Assembly: GCA_041913505.1 (NCBI GenBank)
Contig: JAYSFC010000125.1
Span: 1 to 10,872, forward strand
DNA from: JAYSFC01 sp041913505
GTDB taxonomy: Bacteria > Pseudomonadota > Gammaproteobacteria > Burkholderiales > Burkholderiaceae_C
Direction: 5' to 3'
DNA length: 10,872 nt
The translations under genes and the position numbers were made by a program. A model generated the notes under the pieces. It was not told where the DNA came from and did no database searches. It worked only from the letters and a program-made list of their open reading frames with translations. Positions within the stretch are counted from its first letter, which is position 1. Each line of letters begins with the position of its first letter. Of this stretch, positions 5,958 to 10,872 are shown piece after piece.

Positions 5958-7604
5958 TCAAGCGCGGAACTTGCTCGTGATGGGGTAGCGCCAATCCTTG
6001 CCGAAGCTGCGGTGCGTCACCCGGATGCCCACGGGCGCCTGGCGGCGCTTGTATTCGTTGAGCTTGATCAAGCGGGTCACCCGCTCCACATCGGCCCGGT
6101 CGTAGCCGGCGGCAATGATGGCCTCTATCGGCTCGTCATTTTCCATGTATCGGGCGAGGATCGCATCGAGCACCTCGTAAGGCGGCAGGCTGTCCTGGTC
6201 TTTCTGGTCGGGCCGCAACTCGGCACTGGGCGGGCGCGTGATGATGCGCTCGGGGATGGGGTTCGTGCCCGTACCGTACGGATCATGGGCATTGCGCCAG
6301 CGCGCAAGGGCGAACACCGTCGTCTTGGCCACGTCCTTGATGACCGCGAAGCCGCCCGCCATGTCGCCATAAAGCGTGCAATAGCCCGTGGCCATCTCGC
6401 TCTTGTTGCCGGTGGTCAGCACCACGGCGCCGAACTTGTTGGACAGCGCCATGAGCAGCGTGCCGCGGATGCGCGCCTGCAGGTTTTCCTCGGTCGTGTC
6501 CTCGGGCAGACCCGCAAACTCCTGCGCCAGCGCGGCCTTGAAGGCCTCGAACTGCGGTTTGATGGCGATCTCGTCGTAGCGCACCGAAAGGCGCTGGGCC
6601 ATGTCGCGCGCGTCGATCCAGCTGATGTCGGCCGTATAGGGCGAGGGCATCATCACCGTGCGCACCTTGTTCGCACCCAGCGCGTCCACGGCGATGGCCA
6701 GCACCAGAGCCGAGTCGATGCCGCCCGACAACCCCAACAGTGCACCCGGAAAACCGTTCTTGCCGATGTAATCGCGCACGCCCAACACCAGGGCGTCCCA
6801 CAGGTCGGCCTCGGCCTCGGGCACGGGGGTCACATCTGCTTCAATTTTGAGAGCACCCTGCGACCGTTGCACTTGGACATGCACGAGTTTTTCCCGAAAA
6901 CCCGGCGCACGGCCCGCCACCGAGCCATCGGCCTGCAACGCGAACGAGCGGCCCTCGAACACCACCTCGTCCTGCCCGCCCACGAGGTGGGCGTAGACCA
7001 GGGGCAAACCCGTTTCGAGCGCGCGCGCGCGCATGGTCTGCTCACGCTGCACACTCTTGCCGATGTGGAAGGGCGAGGCGTTGATCACGGCCAGAAGCTC
7101 TGCGCCCGCGTCGGCTGCACGGCGCGCGGGGCCCTCGAACCAGGCGTCCTCGCAGATCAGCAAGCCCACGCGCATGCCGTCCACCGTGAACACACAAGGC
7201 GTATGGCCCGGCGTGAAATAGCGGCGCTCGTCGAACACCTGGTAGTTGGGCAGCTCCTGCTTGGCATAGGTCTGCTCCACCACGCCATGGCGCAGCACGC
7301 TGGCGGCGTTGTGGCACAGCGCGCCTTCGGCGCGGCGCTGCGGATGGCCCAGCACGATGACCATGCCTTCCAACCCTGCGGTCTCGCGGGCCACCGCTTT
7401 CACGGCATCATCACAGGCGGCCAAGAACGCGGGGCGCAGGTACAGGTCCTCGGCCGCATAGCCGCAGATGGCCAGCTCGGGCGTGAGCAACAGGCGGGCG
7501 CCGGCCGCATAGGCCTCGCGCGCGGCCGCAATGATTTTTTGCGCATTGCCGGGCATGTCACCCACGACAAAATTGAGTTGCGCAGTGCAAATGGAGAGCG
7601 TCAT
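5958..7604 (-). CDS. nadE: Glutamine-dependent NAD+ synthetase
   Basis: Last step of NAD+ synthesis: deamido-NAD+ is adenylylated and amidated, with ammonia produced from glutamine by the enzyme's own amidase domain. 548 residues from ATG 7604. The N-terminal nitrilase-type glutaminase (about 1-260) has the triad Glu43 (LTPELAICGY), Lys115 (YAKQELPNY) and Cys151 (LLICEDAWF). The C-terminal synthetase (about 265-548) has the ATP pyrophosphatase loop LSGGIDSALV (SGGIDS at 293-298) and TTGNKSEMATGY. The length fits the shorter proteobacterial NadE-Gln type. A GTG at 7670 would add a hydrophobic 22-residue stretch; I reject it because MTLSICTAQLNFVVGD is the family start and a signal peptide makes no sense here. 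PII follows directly, which links NAD+ synthesis to nitrogen status. Confidence 0.96.
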   Translation of the reverse strand: MTLSICTAQLNFVVGDMPGNAQKIIAAAREAYAAGARLLLTPELAICGYAAEDLYLRPAFLAACDDAVKAVARETAGLEGMVIVLGHPQRRAEGALCHNAASVLRHGVVEQTYAKQELPNYQVFDERRYFTPGHTPCVFTVDGMRVGLLICEDAWFEGPARRAADAGAELLAVINASPFHIGKSVQREQTMRARALETGLPLVYAHLVGGQDEVVFEGRSFALQADGSVAGRAPGFREKLVHVQVQRSQGALKIEADVTPVPEAEADLWDALVLGVRDYIGKNGFPGALLGLSGGIDSALVLAIAVDALGANKVRTVMMPSPYTADISWIDARDMAQRLSVRYDEIAIKPQFEAFKAALAQEFAGLPEDTTEENLQARIRGTLLMALSNKFGAVVLTTGNKSEMATGYCTLYGDMAGGFAVIKDVAKTTVFALARWRNAHDPYGTGTNPIPERIITRPPSAELRPDQKDQDSLPPYEVLDAILARYMENDEPIEAIIAAGYDRADVERVTRLIKLNEYKRRQAPVGIRVTHRSFGKDWRYPITSKFRA

Positions 7605-7679
7605 GAGCAGGACGACGGCCGCCACGGCCGCAGAAACAATCGCCAAGCCGGCCCGCAGGCCCCTGTGCACTGACTGCGC

Positions 7680-7685
7680 GGGGAG
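7680..7685 (+). promoter_or_regulatory. Ribosome binding site supporting a GTG start
   Basis: GGGGAG lies 5 nt before GTG at 7691 and decides this start for the FemAB-like gene, since no ATG is available near the beginning of the conserved part. The 86-bp divergent gap between nadE and this gene holds no clear promoter that I can identify. Confidence 0.6.
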
Positions 7686-7690
7686 CGGGC

Positions 7691-8854
7691 GTGGCTGAAG
7701 CGTCCATTATCACCCGCGTATTCCCTTCGCTGCAGGCCGTGGACGCACGGGCCTGGAACGATTTGCTTGCACGCCAGCCCCACGCCACGCCCTTCATGCG
7801 GCACGAGTACCTCGCGGCGCTTGAAGCCAGCGGCAGCGCCACGCCCGAGACAGGCTGGGCAGCCCGCCCCGTCACGCTGTGGCGCGGCGAGCGCCTCGTG
7901 GCGGCCTGCCCGCTCTACGCGAAGGACCATTCGTATGGCGAATACGTGTTCGACTGGGCCTGGGCGCGTGCCTACGACGAGCATGGCCTGCCCTACTACC
8001 CCAAGGCCGTGGTGGCCGTGCCCTTCACACCCGTGCCCGGTGCGCGCCTGATGGCCGAAGATGCCGCCACACGCGAGACACTGCTCGGCGCGGTACGTGG
8101 CTGGTGCGAGGCGCAGGGGCTGTCGTCACTGCACCTGCTGTTCGCGGCCGACGAAGACATCGCAGCCAGCGCTGCTGCCGGGCTCATGCAGCGCCATACC
8201 GTGCAGTTCCATTGGACGAACCAGGCCTATGCCGACTTCGATGCTTTCCTGGCCGCGCTATCGCAAGACAAGCGCAAGAAGATCCGCCAGGAACGCCGCA
8301 AGGTGCATGAGGCTGGTGTCACGTTCCGCTGGGCGCGTGGCGCAGACATCGCGCCGGCCGACTGGGACTTCTTCTACCGCTGCTACGAACGCACCTACCT
8401 CGAGCACGGCAACCCGCCCTATCTCACGCGCGACTTCTTTGCACGCATGGCGCAGCAAATGCCGGAGCATTGGCTGCTGTTCGTGGCCGAGCGCCAGGGT
8501 CGACCCATCGCAAGCAGCCTGATCGCGCTCGGCACCGACGCCCAAGGCGCCACCGTAGCCTATGGCCGCTACTGGGGCGCGCTGCAGCGCGTGGATTGCC
8601 TGCATTTCGAGGCCTGCTACTACCAGCCGATCGCCTGGTGCATCGCGCACGGAGCGCAGCGCTTCGAGGGCGGCGCCCAGGGTGAGCACAAGATGGCCCG
8701 CGCGCTGATGCCCGTGCAGGCGCACAGCGCGCACTGGCTCGCGCACCCGGCCTTCGCCCAGGCCGTGGACCGGTTTCTAGCGCGCGAAAGCGCGGGCGTG
8801 GATCAGTACCTGGACCTGCTGCACGCGCACAGCCCGTTTCGCGCAGGCACCTAG
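7691..8854 (+). CDS. FemAB/GNAT-like protein (PF04339, 'peptidogalycan biosynthesis' family)
   Basis: 387 residues, cytoplasmic, of the DUF482/PF04339 family that NCBI labels as GNAT N-acetyltransferase. Its fold resembles FemAB aminoacyl transferases, but no reaction is established. Recognisable parts are PFMRHEYLAALEASGSATPE (34-53), CPLYAKDHSYGEYVFDWAWA (74-93), YYPKAVVAVPFTPVPGARL (103-121), the basic LSQDKRKKIRQERRKV (about 191-206), CYERTYLEHGNPPYLTRDFF (230s-250s) and FEGGAQGEHKMARALMP (about 324-340). The GTG start is backed by a good ribosome site. It is divergent from nadE and convergent with the chemoreceptor gene: the two stop codons overlap in CTAG (8851-8854), leaving no room for a separate terminator. 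Family assignment is strong; function is unknown. Confidence 0.9.
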   Translation: MAEASIITRVFPSLQAVDARAWNDLLARQPHATPFMRHEYLAALEASGSATPETGWAARPVTLWRGERLVAACPLYAKDHSYGEYVFDWAWARAYDEHGLPYYPKAVVAVPFTPVPGARLMAEDAATRETLLGAVRGWCEAQGLSSLHLLFAADEDIAASAAAGLMQRHTVQFHWTNQAYADFDAFLAALSQDKRKKIRQERRKVHEAGVTFRWARGADIAPADWDFFYRCYERTYLEHGNPPYLTRDFFARMAQQMPEHWLLFVAERQGRPIASSLIALGTDAQGATVAYGRYWGALQRVDCLHFEACYYQPIAWCIAHGAQRFEGGAQGEHKMARALMPVQAHSAHWLAHPAFAQAVDRFLARESAGVDQYLDLLHAHSPFRAGT

Positions 8855-10539
8855 AAGCTGGCCCAGTTACCCTCCCCCGCGCCCCCTTTGACCGACAAGG
8901 CCATGGCGAGCTTGCGCTCAGGGACCCGGGATACCGGCTTGGGAGCCGGGGCAGGCGCCAACCGCACGGGCCGCGCCGGCGCTGCGCTGGCCGCAGCCCC
9001 CTGCGCGAGCTTGAACACAGCCACGGTATTCACCAGCTCCTGCGCCTGCTGGCTCAGGCTGTTTGTGGCGGCAGCCATTTCCTCCACCAGCGCAGCGTTC
9101 TGCTGGGTGACCTGATCCATCTGCGTAATGGCCTCGCCCACCTGCGCCACGCCCGCGCTTTGCTCGCTGCTGGCCGCACTGATCTCGCCCATGATGTCCG
9201 TCACCCGCCGGATCGCCGTCACCACTTCGGTCATCGTCTCGCCCGCCTTGTCCACCAGCTGCGTGCCCTGCTCCACGCGTTCCACGCTGGCCGTGATCAG
9301 GCCCTTGATTTCCTTGGCCGCTTCGGCGCTGCGCTGCGCCAGGCTGCGCACTTCACCCGCCACCACGGCAAAGCCCCGGCCTTGTTCACCCGCGCGCGCC
9401 GCTTCCACCGCCGCGTTCAGCGCCAGGATGTTGGTCTGGAACGCGATCCCGTCGATCACCCCGATGATGTCGGCGATCTTGCGCGAGCTGTCGTTGATGC
9501 CGCGCATCGTGTCCACCACCTGGGCCACGACTTCCCCGCCCTGCGTGGCCACCGTGGAGGCATTGAGCGCCAGCTGGTTGGCCTGGCGCGCGTTGTCGGC
9601 GCTTTGGTGAACCGTAGAGCCCACCTCCTCCATCGAGGCGGCGGTTTCTTCGAGCGCGCTGGCCTGCTCCTCGGTGCGCGCCGACAGATCGTTGTTGCCC
9701 GTGGCAATCTGCGCGCTGGCTGTGGCCACGCTCTCGGCGTTGCGGCGCACCGCACTCACCGTGGTGGCCAGGCCATGCTGCATGCGCTGCAGCGCACGCA
9801 GCAACTGGCCTGTTTCATCCTGGCTCTGCGCCAGAATCTCGCGGCTCAGGTCGCCACCAGCCACCCGGTCCGCCGTGTCGACGGCTTGCGCGAGCGGCCG
9901 GGTAATGGAGCGCGTGATGCTGATGCCCAATGCAATCGCGATGAGGGCGGCTACGCCACCGGCCAGCAGCACGTCGCGCTGCATGGCGCGCGCATCGGCC
10001 GCGGCAGCTTGCTCGGACGCATTCGCGAGCTGGGTCTGGAATTCACTCTGTTCATGAAGCGCGGCCATGTAGGCCAGTTGCACAGGGCGCATTTGCTCCA
10101 GGAGCAGCTTGAGCGCCTCGTCACGCCGCCCCTGCATCGCCAGCTCGATGAACTGCTGGTTGAGCGCGCGAAACGCCGTGCGCTGCTGGGTCATGCGCGC
10201 CAGGGCTTCTTTGCCTTTCTCAGAAACGATCAAGGACTCGAGCAATTTGAAGCGCTCATCAATGATGGCCGACGCCGGAGCCATACGGTCACGCTCCTGC
10301 CGGATGTCGGCCTCGCTGGTGAAGAGCACCATGTTGCGTGCGGCACGCGCCTGCAGGTTGAGCTGCTCCGCCGCTTCGTTCAAGGCCCGCATGATCGGGA
10401 TGCGATTCCCCGTGATGTCCTTGAGAAGCTCCTGCTGGTGCGCGCTGCGCGCCATGACAATGGCCCCCAGCGTCACGATCAGTAAAACCATCGCGCCGAA
10501 GGCAATGGACAGGCGCAGAGAGATTTTCAGATTGCTCAT
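8851..10539 (-). CDS. Methyl-accepting chemotaxis protein with 4HB sensor domain and NWASF tail
   Basis: Inner-membrane chemoreceptor that controls CheA through CheW. 562 residues. TM1 is at about 10-30, followed by a helical periplasmic four-helix-bundle domain (about 31-188) and TM2 at about 189-208. HAMP is at about 209-262 (TRSITRPLAQAV ... GGDL ... DETGQLLRAL). The signalling coiled coil (about 265-510) has the invariant tip IAFQTNILALNAAVEAARAG and GRGFAVVAGEVR (366-398). Methylation-type Glu/Gln pairs are near 290-305 and 478-490. An Ala/Pro-rich linker (about 512-555) leads to the terminal GEGNWASF, a W-x-x-F tether like the CheR/CheB docking NWETF of Tar and Tsr. An AAGG site lies 5 nt before the ATG. 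The ligand cannot be predicted. It follows a second receptor gene on the same strand. Confidence 0.95.
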   Translation of the reverse strand: MSNLKISLRLSIAFGAMVLLIVTLGAIVMARSAHQQELLKDITGNRIPIMRALNEAAEQLNLQARAARNMVLFTSEADIRQERDRMAPASAIIDERFKLLESLIVSEKGKEALARMTQQRTAFRALNQQFIELAMQGRRDEALKLLLEQMRPVQLAYMAALHEQSEFQTQLANASEQAAAADARAMQRDVLLAGGVAALIAIALGISITRSITRPLAQAVDTADRVAGGDLSREILAQSQDETGQLLRALQRMQHGLATTVSAVRRNAESVATASAQIATGNNDLSARTEEQASALEETAASMEEVGSTVHQSADNARQANQLALNASTVATQGGEVVAQVVDTMRGINDSSRKIADIIGVIDGIAFQTNILALNAAVEAARAGEQGRGFAVVAGEVRSLAQRSAEAAKEIKGLITASVERVEQGTQLVDKAGETMTEVVTAIRRVTDIMGEISAASSEQSAGVAQVGEAITQMDQVTQQNAALVEEMAAATNSLSQQAQELVNTVAVFKLAQGAAASAAPARPVRLAPAPAPKPVSRVPERKLAMALSVKGGAGEGNWASF

Positions 10540-10603
10540 GATGACCTTCTCGTTGTGAAAAACCTGTCTGTCCCCGCCAGCGCCCCCCTAGCGCCTAGCC
10601 ACG

Positions 10604-10623
10604 CCAGGTGGCGCCGCCACCGG
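10604..10623. terminator. GC-rich hairpin between the two receptor genes
   Basis: GGTGGC (10607-10612), loop GCC, GCCACC (10616-10621) is a perfect 6-bp stem, extended by CC/GG across one bulged base. No T-run follows on either strand, so it could be a Rho-related or weak terminator of the upstream receptor gene, or a leader structure of the downstream one. Confidence 0.3.
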
Positions 10624-10633
10624 TATCGCTCTT

Positions 10634-10672
10634 CTTTTAATAGCTTGCAGCGAACGCACCACAAGCACTTGC
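10634..10672 (-). repeat. Possible degenerate copy of a comamonad intergenic repeat
   Basis: On the minus strand the stretch runs from GCAAGTGCTTG to CTGCAAGCTATTAAAAG and contains paired GCTTG/CAAGC arms (10643-10647 and 10662-10666). From memory this resembles the short dispersed element common between Acidovorax-type genes, in which a GCAAGC-like stem is followed by GCTATTAAAA. Only one copy is in the window, so the repeat status is inference. Confidence 0.33.
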
Positions 10673-10685
10673 GACGAATTTCTTC

Positions 10686-10872
10686 TTAAAAACTCTCCCA
10701 ATCTCCTTCTGCAGAACCTGCGGCACTGGCTGCAGACCGCTTGGCCGCCGGCTCTTTGGCGACAGGCGCTGCCAGCCCCGGCGCCGCAGCAGGCGCCACC
10801 GGCGGCTTGTGCGCCATCGCAGCGGGCTTGGCCTTCGCGGGCACGGCCGGTGCCGCCGCCCGCACCGCCGGT
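10686..10872 (-). CDS. C-terminal tail of a second methyl-accepting chemotaxis protein (partial)
   Basis: Only the last 62 codons are in the window, and the coding start lies beyond the right edge. The visible part is a low-complexity Ala/Pro/Lys linker with many AAAP and PAKAKPAA-like stretches, ending in AEGDWESF and TAA at 10686. This architecture (flexible linker plus terminal D/N-W-x-x-F) is the CheR/CheB tether of chemoreceptors and matches the neighbouring receptor's GEGNWASF end. No signalling domain is visible, so the call rests on the tail and on the neighbour. The 146 bp between the two genes argues for separate or partly separate transcription. Confidence 0.72.
   Translation of the reverse strand, partial: PAVRAAAPAVPAKAKPAAMAHKPPVAPAAAPGLAAPVAKEPAAKRSAASAAGSAEGDWESF

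Noticed and set aside
7605..7670. N-terminal extension of nadE from GTG 7670 with a signal-peptide-like stretch
   Set aside because: The enzyme is cytosolic, the family starts at MTLSICTAQLN, and the extension is non-conserved leader translated by chance.
6012..7673. 553-codon frame antisense to nadE
   Set aside because: Shadow of a clearly identified gene, with no family motifs.
9160..10485. 441-codon frame antisense to the chemoreceptor
   Set aside because: Shadow frame; His/Arg-rich, no recognisable domain.
10618..10640. Sigma-28 flagellar promoter before the chemoreceptor (GCGATA and TTAAAA are nearby)
   Set aside because: The TAAA element is only a few bases from GCGATA instead of about 15, so the spacing is wrong.
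1..10872. Mobile elements, CRISPR arrays, tRNA or rRNA genes
   Set aside because: No transposase, integrase, repeat-spacer pattern or RNA gene was seen; the genes are packed housekeeping or signalling loci.

Overview
The window looks like a chromosome segment of a Comamonadaceae (Burkholderiales) bacterium, probably close to Acidovorax or Alicycliphilus. This is inferred from the GC-rich sequence, from gene families typical of beta-proteobacteria (DUF3619, DUF3106, nadE next to a PII gene, PF04339 FemAB-like protein), and from the gene order. No plasmid, phage, IS, CRISPR, tRNA or rRNA is visible. It reads as an ordinary core-genome region with a few uncharacterised genes and some striking local DNA structures.

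Layout. (1) 1-1732, minus: acetolactate synthase large subunit, lacking only its last residues at the window edge. (2) 1733-2017: a divergent control region with two oppositely oriented TGCGATAAT boxes, a possible attenuator in the ilvB leader, and a perfect 10-bp inverted repeat in the leader of the rightward unit. (3) 2018-4479, plus: a tight cluster of an ECF-type sigma factor (TTG start), a single-pass DUF3619 protein overlapping it by ATGA, a DUF3106 protein with a Pro-rich tail, and an RDD membrane protein. (4) 4539-5541, plus: diacylglycerol kinase and a LOG-family nucleotide phosphoribohydrolase, overlapping by 8 bp. (5) 5566-7604, minus: glutamine-dependent NAD+ synthetase followed by a PII nitrogen signal protein. 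(6) 7691-8854, plus: PF04339 FemAB/GNAT-like protein, whose stop overlaps the stop of the next gene in a CTAG. (7) 8851-10872, minus: one complete methyl-accepting chemotaxis protein and the C-terminal tail of a second, both ending in a W-x-x-F tether.

How the genes work together. The most interesting unit is the sigma/DUF3619/DUF3106/RDD cluster. Its arrangement (cytoplasmic sigma factor, then a translationally coupled single-pass membrane protein, then a membrane-anchored protein with an extracytoplasmic helical and Pro-rich part) suggests an uncharacterised envelope-sensing sigma/anti-sigma system. The DUF3106 gene ends in a C9 tract inside a very strong G-quadruplex motif. Loss of one C would fuse its reading frame to the RDD gene. 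The nadE-PII pair links NAD+ synthesis with nitrogen status. The two MCP genes form a chemoreceptor pair.
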